NCBI GenBank assembly: GCA_047973235.1
Contig: JBKEBP010000048.1
Span: forward strand, 33,262-97,261
Direction of reading: 5' to 3'
DNA: 64,000 nt
DNA from: Aequitasia sp047973235
GTDB taxonomy: Bacteria > Bacillota > Clostridia > Lachnospirales > Lachnospiraceae
The notes under the pieces are model-generated. The model was not told the DNA's origin. It saw nothing but the letters and a program-made list of their open reading frames with translations, and did no database searches. Position numbers and translations under genes: made by a program. Shown here piece after piece: positions 26,740 to 35,568 of this stretch (the stretch's first letter is position 1; every line of letters starts with the position of its first letter).

Positions 26740-27140
26740 ATAAAAAATTAAAAGGAAGTTTTACGATAGAAGCATCGTTTATTGTTCCTATAATAATGAT
26801 GATTTTTATAACAATAGTACTAACCATCTTTTATTATCATGATAAAAATATTTTAAATGCAGCCGTATATGAAACGGCTGTGGTCGCAAGCATTAGATTC
26901 AGAGATGAAAAAGAGATGTCAGAAGATATAATAGAAGAGTTGCTGTTAGAAAGAATAGGAAATAAGTGTATTTTTTTATCGTACGAAAACAATGAGATTA
27001 TCGTTGAGAAAGAAGTAATATGCATTAAAGCTACTGCATCAAAAGGAAAATTTAAGGTTCGTGCATCAGCTCAGGCAGCAACTGTGAAAGCAGAAGAAAA
27101 GATTAGGGAGAGAAGTAGGTGGAAAGATATTTTACCGTAG
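26736..27140 (+). CDS. TadE-like pseudopilin
   Basis: 134 residues if translation begins at TTG 26736. That start overlaps the previous stop (TTGA) and has GGGGG about six bases upstream; GTG 26724 is the alternative. The leader is short (NKKLKG) and is followed by SFTIEASFIVPIIMMIFITIVL, a classic TadE site with Glu at +5 and a hydrophobic pilin helix. The C-terminal part is charged, with no motif. It is probably a minor pilin processed by the adjacent peptidase. Confidence 0.8.
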   Translation: MNKKLKGSFTIEASFIVPIIMMIFITIVLTIFYYHDKNILNAAVYETAVVASIRFRDEKEMSEDIIEELLLERIGNKCIFLSYENNEIIVEKEVICIKATASKGKFKVRASAQAATVKAEEKIRERSRWKDILP

Positions 27141-27868
27141 AAGAAAAGATAGTCTACAATGAAGATTATCAAATGAAAATGATGAGAAATAATAGTATAA
27201 AGGGCCTGCTGGGAATGCGGGGAATGGGTATTAATGATTGTAGTCAATACACATATGAAATAGGAGGCAAAGTTTCGTTAAAGGGTCTGTACGAAAGGGG
27301 AAAGGTTACAACTCAAGATATAGATACCTTACTTTGTAGTATTCTTGCGATAGCTCAAGAAATCGAAGAGTATCTGCTTGATTTGTCAAAAATTTACTTG
27401 AAGCCGGAGTATATATTTTATGGAGACAACAATTTCTATTTCTGTTATTACCCCATAAAAGAGGAAGAACTATGGACTGAGTTTCATGAACTTGCTAAAT
27501 TTCTGGTCGACCATATTGATTACGATGATGAAGTGAGTATAGAGAAAGCTCATGCTATGTACGAAAAGAGTAAGATTGAAAATTATGACCTTAAAGCGCT
27601 TATATATGATTGCCTCTCTATACAGACACCGGATACGCAAGAGCAGGATAATACAGATGTGGAAGTAGGTATTACTTTTGGGTCAAGAGAGGCACAAGGT
27701 AATGAGGGAAGAAACATTGATTTTGATGAAGAGAGTGAAATAGCTGAACTTTCAGCAGTTAATCTTGAGTCAATAAACATAGGAAATAAAAAAAGCAAAC
27801 ATAGAAAAAAAGGAAAGAGGCCTAAGTGGGGTGAATTTGATAGTCTGATTCTGGATGAAGAAATATAA
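27119..27868 (+). CDS. DUF6382 domain protein
   Basis: 249 residues from GTG 27119, overlapping the preceding TadE gene by 22 bases. The first about 165 residues match DUF6382 proteins of clostridial tad loci (EIGGKVSLKGLYERGKVTTQDIDTLLCSI, LKPEYIFYG, FCYYPI). Such proteins often end in an FHA phosphopeptide-binding domain. Here the C-terminus is only an acidic linker and a basic KKSKHRKKGKRPKWGEFDSL tail, so FHA is absent. It is cytosolic and the last gene of the tad operon; role unknown. Confidence 0.75.
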   Translation: MERYFTVEEKIVYNEDYQMKMMRNNSIKGLLGMRGMGINDCSQYTYEIGGKVSLKGLYERGKVTTQDIDTLLCSILAIAQEIEEYLLDLSKIYLKPEYIFYGDNNFYFCYYPIKEEELWTEFHELAKFLVDHIDYDDEVSIEKAHAMYEKSKIENYDLKALIYDCLSIQTPDTQEQDNTDVEVGITFGSREAQGNEGRNIDFDEESEIAELSAVNLESINIGNKKSKHRKKGKRPKWGEFDSLILDEEI

Positions 27869-27928
27869 TATCTACAAGTGTACTTTCATGTGTTATACTA
27901 TGTGTAGCAATTTTTGAAAGGAAGTATT

Positions 27929-28561
27929 ATGCATTCAGTTAAACAAGCATTCAAAGCAGCTCCCGTTACGTTCATCCTAGCGGCGGCTAATATTATTATA
28001 TTTCTAGGTTTATCTTTTATTGGCATGACGGAAGACGGTAACTTTATGGCACAGCATGGGGCAATGTATGTTCCGTATGTTATTGCTTACAAGGAATACT
28101 ATCGACTTATTACTTGTATATTTCTGCATTTTGGCATAGGCCATCTTGTGAATAATATGATTTCATTGGTTCTATTTGGCAGTGCGTTGGAGAAGGAAAT
28201 AGGCAGTATTAAATTCGCAATTATATATTTTATCAGTGGAATCGGTGCTAATATAGTATCTGCAATATATGATTACTCTACACAGCGTTATGCAGTATCA
28301 GCAGGCGCATCAGGAGCGATTTTCGGAGCAATTGGAGCGCTGCTGTATGTAGCAATTAGAAACCGTGGCCACATAGGTAATATATCAAGTAGAGGTATTG
28401 TTATTATGATTGCTTTTACTCTTTACTATGGGTTGACGAGTCAGGGCGTTGACAATTTGGCTCATGTAGGTGGTCTGGTTATTGGAATTATACTTGGAAT
28501 ACTGCTATACTGGAAGAAGAAAAATAAATATAAAAACCCATATTATGACAGATGGCATTAA
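27929..28561 (+). CDS. Rhomboid family intramembrane serine protease
   Basis: 210 residues from ATG 27929, with AAAGGAAG upstream. Six hydrophobic segments. The catalytic dyad is present: Ser in SAGASGAIFG and His in NLAHVGGLVIG. The loop-1/helix-2 region has FLHFGIGHLVNNM, as in bacterial rhomboids (HxxxNM-like). It would cleave membrane proteins within the bilayer; substrates are unknown. It is 16 bases upstream of the HIT gene. Confidence 0.92.
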   Translation: MHSVKQAFKAAPVTFILAAANIIIFLGLSFIGMTEDGNFMAQHGAMYVPYVIAYKEYYRLITCIFLHFGIGHLVNNMISLVLFGSALEKEIGSIKFAIIYFISGIGANIVSAIYDYSTQRYAVSAGASGAIFGAIGALLYVAIRNRGHIGNISSRGIVIMIAFTLYYGLTSQGVDNLAHVGGLVIGIILGILLYWKKKNKYKNPYYDRWH

Positions 28562-28576
28562 AAGGAGGAATTATAC

Positions 28577-28981
28577 ATGAAAGATGATAATTGTATTTTT
28601 TGTAAACTTGCCAATGGAGACATTCCAACATCGACGCTATATGAAGATGACGACTTTAGAGTGATTTTAGATGCATCGCCTGCTACTAAAGGGCATGCGT
28701 TAATTATTCCTAAGGAGCATTATCGAAACCTCTTCGATATAGATGATGTCGTTGCTGCTAAGGTTATGCCTCTTGCAAAGAAGATGGTTAATAAGATGAA
28801 GGGTATACTTGGATGCGAAGGCTACAACATTGTTCAGAACAACGAAGAGTGTGCCGGCCAGACTGTATTTCATTTCCATGTACATCTAATACCTAGAAAA
28901 AGCGGAGATAAAATCGGGTTAGGATGGAAAATGGGAGAACTAAAAGAAAAAGATGTTGAAGAAATATTAGGGAAAATATAA
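28577..28981 (+). CDS. HIT family nucleotide-binding hydrolase
   Basis: 134 residues. The zinc-like N-terminal pair CIFCKLANGDIP and the histidine triad HFHVHLIP are plain, preceded by YNIVQNNEECAGQ. HinT-type members hydrolyse AMP-lysine and other phosphoramidates. AAAGGAGG precedes the ATG. It is followed by a strong terminator. Confidence 0.95.
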   Translation: MKDDNCIFCKLANGDIPTSTLYEDDDFRVILDASPATKGHALIIPKEHYRNLFDIDDVVAAKVMPLAKKMVNKMKGILGCEGYNIVQNNEECAGQTVFHFHVHLIPRKSGDKIGLGWKMGELKEKDVEEILGKI

Positions 28982-28993
28982 CTTTTCAAAAAA

Positions 28994-29045
28994 GGCATCA
29001 CGCTGACTGAGGATTACTCAGCAAGTGTGGTGCCTGGTTTTTTCT
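28994..29045 (+). terminator. Terminator between HIT and murG genes
   Basis: GGCATCAC (28994-29001) pairs with GTGGTGCC (29027-29034). It encloses a CTGAG/CTCAG hairpin and is followed by TGGTTTTTTC. Confidence 0.8.
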
Positions 29046-29051
29046 TGATGG

Positions 29052-30116
29052 TTATTTAGTATTGGCTTCAATGAGATCAACAATGGTGTCTATTGAATCG
29101 TGAAGACCGGATGCTTTCATATTGTCGATATACATAAATCTGTCTTCGTATAGCTCTCCAATGGCATCTAGTAAAGTTAAATTAGTCATATGCTCTTCTT
29201 CAAGAATCATGCTAAATCCCTGGTTTTCAAAGGACTGAGCATTGAGTATCTGATCGCCTCTGCTCTGTGCAGCAGGAAGAGGTATAAGAAGATTAGGTTT
29301 TCTTAGAGCAAGTAGTTCACATATTGCATTGGCACCCGCTCTGGAAATAACAATGTCAGCGGCGGCAAATATATTTTTGAGCTCTTCTTTAAGGTATTCA
29401 AACTGTGCATACCCTTCGTATTTATCAAGTGAAGGGTCGAGCTTACCTTTGCCACAGATGTGTACGACTTGATAGGTTTTAACGAGTTCGGGAAGTACAC
29501 CTCTGATGGTTTCGTTTATAGCAGTTGCACCCAAGCTACCTCCAACAACCAATACAACAGGTTTTTCAGTCGAAAATCCGAGAAAATTAAGGGCTTTATA
29601 TCTATCACCCGCTAGTAATTCCTGGCGAATTGGTGAGCCGGTTAGCACTGCTTTTCCCGTGGGAAGCAGTTTGAGAGTTTCGGGAAAGTTACAACACACT
29701 TTTGTAGCTGAAGAAATGGCAATTTTGTTTGCAAGTCCCGGGGTCATATCGGATTCATGTATTATAACCGGAACCTTAAGTTTCTTCGCGGCATGTACAA
29801 CCGGTACAGTAACAAAACCCCCTTTTGAAAATACGATATCAGGTTCTAATATTTTCATCAAACGCTTCGCCTGCGAAGAGCCTTTTAAAACTCTGAAAGG
29901 GTCTGTTAGATTTTTTGCGCTCAAATATCTGCGAAACTTCCCTGAGGATATTCCGTGGTATGGTATTCCGATAGATTCAATTAAATCCTTTTCGATACCA
30001 TCATAGGTGCCGATATAATGGATGTCATAATCAAGTTCCTTAAGCCTTGGCAACAGTGCAATGTTTGGTGTAACATGACCTGCAGAGCCGCCACCTGTTA
30101 GTATAATTCTTTTCAT
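29052..30116 (-). CDS. murG: UDP-N-acetylglucosamine transferase MurG
   Basis: Adds GlcNAc to undecaprenyl-pyrophosphoryl-MurNAc-pentapeptide (lipid I to lipid II) at the inner membrane face. About 354 residues from ATG 30116 with AAAGGAG upstream. Motifs are GGGSAGHVTPNIAL at the N-terminus, VVLVVGGSLGATAIN at the domain joint, and SRAGANAICELLALRKPNLLIPLP for UDP-GlcNAc binding. The start overlaps the TSCPD gene stop by four bases (ATGA). It is not in a division/cell-wall cluster here. Confidence 0.95.
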   Translation of the reverse strand: MKRIILTGGGSAGHVTPNIALLPRLKELDYDIHYIGTYDGIEKDLIESIGIPYHGISSGKFRRYLSAKNLTDPFRVLKGSSQAKRLMKILEPDIVFSKGGFVTVPVVHAAKKLKVPVIIHESDMTPGLANKIAISSATKVCCNFPETLKLLPTGKAVLTGSPIRQELLAGDRYKALNFLGFSTEKPVVLVVGGSLGATAINETIRGVLPELVKTYQVVHICGKGKLDPSLDKYEGYAQFEYLKEELKNIFAAADIVISRAGANAICELLALRKPNLLIPLPAAQSRGDQILNAQSFENQGFSMILEEEHMTNLTLLDAIGELYEDRFMYIDNMKASGLHDSIDTIVDLIEANTK

Positions 30117-30349
30117 ACATACTCCTTTAGAGCTTGGGCTAGTTGGTCGGGACAAGAGGTGCTTTTGAATCCACAATGAATTCCTTGCAGTTTTGCAATT
30201 GCATCTTTTACGTTCATTCCTTCAACAAGCCTGGATATACCTTGTAGGTTACCATTACAACCGCCTACAAAGTCAACATGTTTAATTATCGAATCAACAA
30301 CATCAATATTAATTACACTAGAGCATACGCCCTTTGTTTTAAATTGCAT
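30113..30349 (-). CDS. TSCPD domain protein (NrdJ-like C-terminal domain alone)
   Basis: 78 residues from ATG 30349 with GGAGGTTG upstream. The name-giving TSCPDQLAQAL motif is at the C-terminus, with Cys also in GVCSS, GGCNGN and GIHCG. Stand-alone TSCPD proteins resemble the C-terminal tail domain of class II ribonucleotide reductase; a role in binding metal or nucleotide is assumed, not shown. Translationally coupled to murG by an ATGA overlap. Confidence 0.88.
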   Translation of the reverse strand: MQFKTKGVCSSVINIDVVDSIIKHVDFVGGCNGNLQGISRLVEGMNVKDAIAKLQGIHCGFKSTSCPDQLAQALKEYV

Positions 30350-30516
30350 AAACAACCTCCAATATCTTTCTACCATTTAGCATTATAACAGAGGAAATGA
30401 AAAGTTACCATATAGCGTAAGCTTTTTTTAAGAAAAAAGAATAGTTTCATTGAATTAAAGAGATATTTTTCGTATAATGGTAGCTAGAAACTTGAATTGG
30501 AAGGAGCTAAAAGCGA

Positions 30517-31209
30517 ATGATAGGCATAATAGGCGCAATGGAAGAAGAAGTTAGTGTGCTAAAAGACATTATGGAAGACAAGGAAATAAGCGAACATGCC
30601 GGAATGACGTTTAACAAAGGCAAATTATGCGGTAAAGAAGTTATCGTGGTAAAAAGTGGTGTTGGTAAGGTCAATGCAGGGATTTGTACCCAAATACTAA
30701 TCGATAAATTTGGCGTTACTATGCTTGTTAATACAGGTGTTGCGGGTGCTCTAGACTACAAAATAGAGATTGGGGATGTTGTGATTTCGACAGATTCAGT
30801 ACAACATGATGTTAATGCTGTAGCATTTGGTTATGAGGTTGGGCAGATTCCAAGAATGGACACACTGTTTTTTAAAGCAGATGAAAAGCTTGCAAACTGG
30901 GCGAAGGCGGTTAATGAGGCTGTTAACCCTGAGGTTAAGACATATATAGGTCGAATAGCAACAGGAGATCAGTTTATAGCAGATGCGAAAACAAAAAAGA
31001 GAATAATTGATGATTTCAGTCCGCTTTGTGTGGAGATGGAAGGCGCCGCCATTGCTCAAGTGGCATATATGAATAAAGTACCTTATATTATTTCGCGTGC
31101 AATTTCAGATAAGGCAGATGATAGTGCACAAGTGGATTATCCTGAGTTTGAAGCAAAAGCAATAGAGAGAAGTGTTAGGCTTATACAAGAACTTATGAGC
31201 AGCCTATAG
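30517..31209 (+). CDS. mtnN: 5'-methylthioadenosine/S-adenosylhomocysteine nucleosidase
   Basis: A 230-residue enzyme that removes adenine from MTA, SAH and 5'-deoxyadenosine, recycling SAM by-products. The start motif MIGIIGAMEEEV carries the catalytic Glu. VNTGVAGAL, MEGAAIAQVAY (ribose binding) and RAISDKAD (catalytic Asp) are present. AAGGAG precedes the ATG. A TATAAT-like element lies near 30470. Probably monocistronic or read with pgi 41 bases downstream. Confidence 0.96.
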   Translation: MIGIIGAMEEEVSVLKDIMEDKEISEHAGMTFNKGKLCGKEVIVVKSGVGKVNAGICTQILIDKFGVTMLVNTGVAGALDYKIEIGDVVISTDSVQHDVNAVAFGYEVGQIPRMDTLFFKADEKLANWAKAVNEAVNPEVKTYIGRIATGDQFIADAKTKKRIIDDFSPLCVEMEGAAIAQVAYMNKVPYIISRAISDKADDSAQVDYPEFEAKAIERSVRLIQELMSSL

Positions 31210-31250
31210 TATATATAAACTATATTAGTTAAGTCAGAAAGGAAATTGTT

Positions 31251-32597
31251 ATGAATAATGTAAAGTTCGATTATGTAAATGCTAAAAGTTTTATTAAGGA
31301 ACACGAGGTCGAGCAATTTAAGGATATTTCCCTGAAAGCGAAAGATGAATTACTATCAAAGGAAGGCGCAGGAAATGATTTTCTGGGATGGATTGATTTA
31401 CCTGTAAATTATGATAAAGAAGAATTTGACAGAATCAAGACAGCTGCAAACAAAATTAAATCAGATTCGGAGGTTCTAATTGTTATTGGAATAGGCGGAT
31501 CATATCTGGGTGCAAGAGCAGCTATAGAATTTCTGAGAAACAGCTTTTATAATAATGTTTCTAAGGAAATAAGAAAGACGCCTGAAATTTACTATGCAGG
31601 TCAGAACATTAGTGGAACATACTTAAATGATTTAATCGATGTAATAGGAGAAAGAGATTTCTCAGTAAATATAATATCTAAGTCAGGCACAACAACAGAG
31701 CCTGCGATAGTATTTCGCGTATTTAAAGAAATGCTTGAAGCAAAATATGGCAAGACAGAGGCGGCTAAAAGAATATATGCTACCACAGATAAAGAAAGAG
31801 GAGCACTTAAAAATCTATCTACAGAAGAGGGATATGAAAGTTTCGTAGTACCGGATGATGTGGGTGGCAGATTTTCAGTTCTTACTGCAGTAGGATTATT
31901 GCCGATAGCAGTAAGTGGAGCAGATATTGATAAGCTGATGGAGGGTGCTGCTGCAGCAAGAACGGAGGCTATAGAAGCTGAGTTTGAGGATAACAGTGCA
32001 TTATTATATGCAACAGTGCGTAACATATTGTTTAGAAAAGGTAAAAGCGTTGAAATATTGGCGAATTATGAACCGGGATTCCATTATGTTTCGGAATGGT
32101 GGAAACAACTCTACGGCGAGAGTGAGGGAAAAGATCAGAAGGGTATATTCCCGGCAGCAGTTGACCTAACTACTGATTTACATTCTATGGGTCAGTTTAT
32201 GCAGGACGGAAATAGAATTCTGATGGAAACTGTACTCAATCTGGAAAATACTGAGAAAGATGTTGTACTAAAGAAAGAGGCGGTAGACTTGGATGGTCTT
32301 AACTATCTTGCGGGTAAGAACATGGACTTTGTTAATAAAAGTGCGATGAACGGAACTATTCTTGCTCATGCAGATGGGAATGTGCCTATAATGAAGATAG
32401 ATGTACCAAACAGAGACGAGTATTCACTTGGCCAGCTTTTCTATATGTTTGAATTTGCTGTAGGAGTTAGTGGATATATATCAGGAGTGAATCCGTTTGA
32501 CCAACCGGGAGTGGAGAGCTATAAGAAAAACATGTTTGCACTTCTTGGAAAACCGGGATTTGAAAAAGAAAGAGAAGAATTATTAAAGAGATTATAG
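31251..32597 (+). CDS. pgi: Glucose-6-phosphate isomerase
   Basis: 448 residues, matching the compact bacterial type. Motifs are VIGIGGSYLGARAAIEFL, SKSGTTTEPAIVFRVF (phosphate binding), VGGRFSVLTAVGLLP, and the C-terminal GVNPFDQPGVESYKK with the catalytic Lys. It interconverts glucose-6-phosphate and fructose-6-phosphate. It starts 41 bases after mtnN and is followed by the decarboxylase-fold gene after one base, so the genes from here to 38 kb could be one transcript. Confidence 0.97.
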   Translation: MNNVKFDYVNAKSFIKEHEVEQFKDISLKAKDELLSKEGAGNDFLGWIDLPVNYDKEEFDRIKTAANKIKSDSEVLIVIGIGGSYLGARAAIEFLRNSFYNNVSKEIRKTPEIYYAGQNISGTYLNDLIDVIGERDFSVNIISKSGTTTEPAIVFRVFKEMLEAKYGKTEAAKRIYATTDKERGALKNLSTEEGYESFVVPDDVGGRFSVLTAVGLLPIAVSGADIDKLMEGAAAARTEAIEAEFEDNSALLYATVRNILFRKGKSVEILANYEPGFHYVSEWWKQLYGESEGKDQKGIFPAAVDLTTDLHSMGQFMQDGNRILMETVLNLENTEKDVVLKKEAVDLDGLNYLAGKNMDFVNKSAMNGTILAHADGNVPIMKIDVPNRDEYSLGQLFYMFEFAVGVSGYISGVNPFDQPGVESYKKNMFALLGKPGFEKEREELLKRL

Positions 32598-32598
32598 T

Positions 32599-33996
32599 AT
32601 GAGTGAAATACTTGATAAGCTTGTAGAATACAGTGAGTCGGACTATTATGGTTTCCATATGCCGGGACATAAGAGAAATACAGAGATTGTAGGAAATAAG
32701 CTTCCTTATGATTTAGATATTACTGAAATAGAAGGCTTTGATGACTTAAATCACCCAAGAGGAATGCTATTAGAAGCAAGGAAGCGAGCTTCTAAGTTAT
32801 ATGGAAGTAAAGATACCTTCTTTTTAGTAAATGGAAGTACTGTGGGAATACTTAGTTCGATAAGGTCAATTTTAAATAATGGTGATACTATACTTGTGGC
32901 AAGAAATTGCCACAAGTCTGTTTATAACGCTATAAATTTGTTTGGTATAAAGGCGCAGTACATATATCCGAGTTATGACAAAGATTCACAGCTGTATGGA
33001 AGTATAGATTCTAGGGAAGTTGCAGAAATAATAAAAGACGACAAAAACATTAAAGCAATGGTGATGGTATCGCCTACGTATGACGGAGTGGTTTCGGATA
33101 TAGCAAGCATAACAAAAGTTTTACATCAAAATAATATTCCACTTATTTTAGATGAGGCACATGGTGCGCATTTCGGTATGAATCCAATGTTCCCAACAAG
33201 CGGAAACAAACAGGGTGCAGATGTAGTTATACATAGCCTACATAAGACAATGCCGGCACTTACTCAAAGCGCAATTATGCATGTTAATGGAATCTTGGTG
33301 GATGTAAAGAAACTTGAAAGAACATTATATATGCTTCAAAGCAGTAGCCCGTCATATATACTCATGGCAAGTATAGACAATTGTATTTCATTTGCGATGA
33401 GCGAAAGAGGTATGGAAGAGTTTGGAAAGTATGCAATGAGACTTGCGAAGCTACGACACAAGTTGACAGCAATGAAGAACCTTAAAATAATAGAAACGTC
33501 AAATTACGATAAATCTAAAATAGTCATTTCTACAAATAATACTGATATAACGAGCTATGAGTTGTATCATACATTGAATGACAAGTTTCACTTACAGATG
33601 GAAATGTATGCGACTAATTATTGTCTAGGAATAACATCCGTGTGTGATACGGAGGAAGGGCTGAACAGATTGGCTGAGGCGTTACTTCTTATTGACTCAA
33701 AGCTAAAGATGGAATTGAAGCCTGATGAAAGCGAACAAACTAGTATACCCAGGACACAAAAGGTGTATGATTCTTCGGAGATGACAGATAAGAATACGGA
33801 GATGGTAGAATTAGCTAATTGCGAGGGACGTATAGCTATGGAGCCGGTGTATGTATATCCTCCGGGTATACCTATTTTGGTGCCGGGAGAAAGGGTATCA
33901 AAAGATTGCATAAATGTGGTACAATGTAATATAGGACAAAAACTTAATGTTGAAGGGGTACATAATAATTGTATAAAGGTACTTAGTGATGAATAA
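32599..33996 (+). CDS. Orn/Lys/Arg decarboxylase-family PLP enzyme (YaaO-like)
   Basis: 465 residues of fold-type I PLP enzyme. The cofactor Lys lies in HSLHKTMPALTQSA and the PLP-binding Asp in LILDEAHGAHFG. The N-terminal GFHMPGHKRN motif is typical of the family. It would decarboxylate a basic amino acid, giving a polyamine precursor; the substrate cannot be told from sequence. The position just upstream of a kinase, holB and yaaT matches yaaO in Bacillus. It overlaps the next gene by eight bases. Confidence 0.88.
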   Translation: MSEILDKLVEYSESDYYGFHMPGHKRNTEIVGNKLPYDLDITEIEGFDDLNHPRGMLLEARKRASKLYGSKDTFFLVNGSTVGILSSIRSILNNGDTILVARNCHKSVYNAINLFGIKAQYIYPSYDKDSQLYGSIDSREVAEIIKDDKNIKAMVMVSPTYDGVVSDIASITKVLHQNNIPLILDEAHGAHFGMNPMFPTSGNKQGADVVIHSLHKTMPALTQSAIMHVNGILVDVKKLERTLYMLQSSSPSYILMASIDNCISFAMSERGMEEFGKYAMRLAKLRHKLTAMKNLKIIETSNYDKSKIVISTNNTDITSYELYHTLNDKFHLQMEMYATNYCLGITSVCDTEEGLNRLAEALLLIDSKLKMELKPDESEQTSIPRTQKVYDSSEMTDKNTEMVELANCEGRIAMEPVYVYPPGIPILVPGERVSKDCINVVQCNIGQKLNVEGVHNNCIKVLSDE

Positions 33997-34582
33997 GATA
34001 TTTTTCCTGTGTGGTAAGAGCTCGTCAGGAAAAGACACTTTATATAAGCACATTAAAGAATTAAAGCCGGAACTCAGACCGGTTGTGCTTTATACAACCA
34101 GACCTATTAGAGAAGGTGAAAAGGACGGTGTCGAATATCATTTCGTATCTGATTCTAAACTTTTGGAATATGAACAGACCGGGAAGATAATAGAGCAAAG
34201 AGCATATAATACAGTCCATGGGATATGGAAATATGCAACTGTTGACGATGGTCAGATAAATCTGAACAGCGATAGTTATCTTGCTATCGGAACAATAGAA
34301 TCTTTAGCAAAAATAAGGAATTATTATGGCAATGCAGTGGTAGTGCCACTATATATAGAAGTACCTGATGCGATACGATTAAGAAGAGCACTTGATAGAG
34401 AAGACTTGCAGGATAAGCCTAAGTACCAAGAACTATGCAGAAGGTTCTTGGCTGACGCAGAAGATTTTTCAGAAGAAAAGTTAAAAGGTGCAGGTATACA
34501 GAAAAGATTTTTAAATGCAGATATGAATAAATGCATAGAAGAGATTATAAAAGAGATTGTAGGAGTAATTAGTAATGGATAG
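33989..34582 (+). CDS. Guanylate kinase-like NMP kinase
   Basis: 197 residues from ATG 33989 (AAAGGT seven bases upstream; a GTG lies immediately before it). The P-loop is GKSSSGKDT, followed by LYTTRPIREGEKDGVEYHF. That combination is the GMP-binding signature of guanylate kinase. LID and C-terminal parts are shorter and more divergent than canonical Gmk (KRFLNAD). It occupies the place where Bacillus has thymidylate kinase between yaaO and holB. It may be a divergent paralogue rather than the essential Gmk. Confidence 0.82.
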   Translation: MNKIFFLCGKSSSGKDTLYKHIKELKPELRPVVLYTTRPIREGEKDGVEYHFVSDSKLLEYEQTGKIIEQRAYNTVHGIWKYATVDDGQINLNSDSYLAIGTIESLAKIRNYYGNAVVVPLYIEVPDAIRLRRALDREDLQDKPKYQELCRRFLADAEDFSEEKLKGAGIQKRFLNADMNKCIEEIIKEIVGVISNG

Positions 34583-35564
34583 TTTTAAAGATGTCGTCGG
34601 ACATAATGATATAATAAATTATATACGCAGTGCGATTGAGTCAGATAAGATTTCCCATGCCTATATAATGAACGGACGCAGAGGTTCAGGTAAAAAGACT
34701 ATGGCAAAACTATTCGCCATGACTCTGCAATGTGAGAAGTCTAATGCTGACCCATGTGGAGTATGCCAGTCATGTATTCAGGCTGAGAGCGGGAATCATC
34801 CGGATATTATCAAAGTATCACATGATAAGCCAAACACTATAGGTGTCGATGATATTAGAGAACAGATAAATAATACAGTTACGATAAAACCGTATAAAGG
34901 ACCTTATAAGATATATATTATTGACCAGGCTGACTTAATGACGGAGCAGGCACAAAATGCACTTCTTAAAACTCTCGAAGAACCACCGGAATATGCAATG
35001 TTCTTTCTGCTTACTGAGAACGCAAATATATTACTAGATACCATAAAGTCCAGATGTGTAATGCTAAAATTCAGGAACTTACAAGATGCACTTGTTAAGA
35101 ATTATCTTATGGAAACCATGGGTATTCCTGATTATAAAGCGGATATTTGCGCTGCATTTGCACAAGGAAATTTAGGTCAAGCTATAATGCTTGCAAATTC
35201 AGAACACTTTAACGAAATTAAAGATGAGGCAATTCCTTTACTTAAGCATGTTCGAGATATGGAGGTAAATGAAATAATAAGCGCTGTGAAGAGGGCAACA
35301 GTTTATAAGTTGGAAGTTGCAGATTTTCTTGATATTATTACTATTTGGTACAGAGATGTTTTGCTATATAAGGCAACTAATGATATCAACAAAGTTATAT
35401 TTAAGGATGAGGTTTCAATAATAAAGGAAGAAGCAAGAGTAAGTTCGTATGAAGGTGTCGAGGAGATATTAAAGGCAATCGATGCAGCCAAAGAAAGATT
35501 AAAGGCAAATGTAAACTTTGATTTGGTTATGGAATTACTATTTCTTACCATGAAGGAGAATTAA
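34575..35564 (+). CDS. holB: DNA polymerase III delta' subunit
   Basis: A 329-residue clamp-loader subunit. The Walker A-like GRRGSGKKT, a four-Cys zinc module (CEKSNADPCGVCQSC), a Walker B-like YIIDQADLM, NALLKTLEEPP and the SRC motif (SRCVMLKF) are all visible. The C-terminal helical collar is shorter than in tau/gamma. The first codon overlaps the kinase gene by eight bases, and AGGAG lies upstream. Confidence 0.94.
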   Translation: MDSFKDVVGHNDIINYIRSAIESDKISHAYIMNGRRGSGKKTMAKLFAMTLQCEKSNADPCGVCQSCIQAESGNHPDIIKVSHDKPNTIGVDDIREQINNTVTIKPYKGPYKIYIIDQADLMTEQAQNALLKTLEEPPEYAMFFLLTENANILLDTIKSRCVMLKFRNLQDALVKNYLMETMGIPDYKADICAAFAQGNLGQAIMLANSEHFNEIKDEAIPLLKHVRDMEVNEIISAVKRATVYKLEVADFLDIITIWYRDVLLYKATNDINKVIFKDEVSIIKEEARVSSYEGVEEILKAIDAAKERLKANVNFDLVMELLFLTMKEN

Positions 35565-35568
35565 AACT

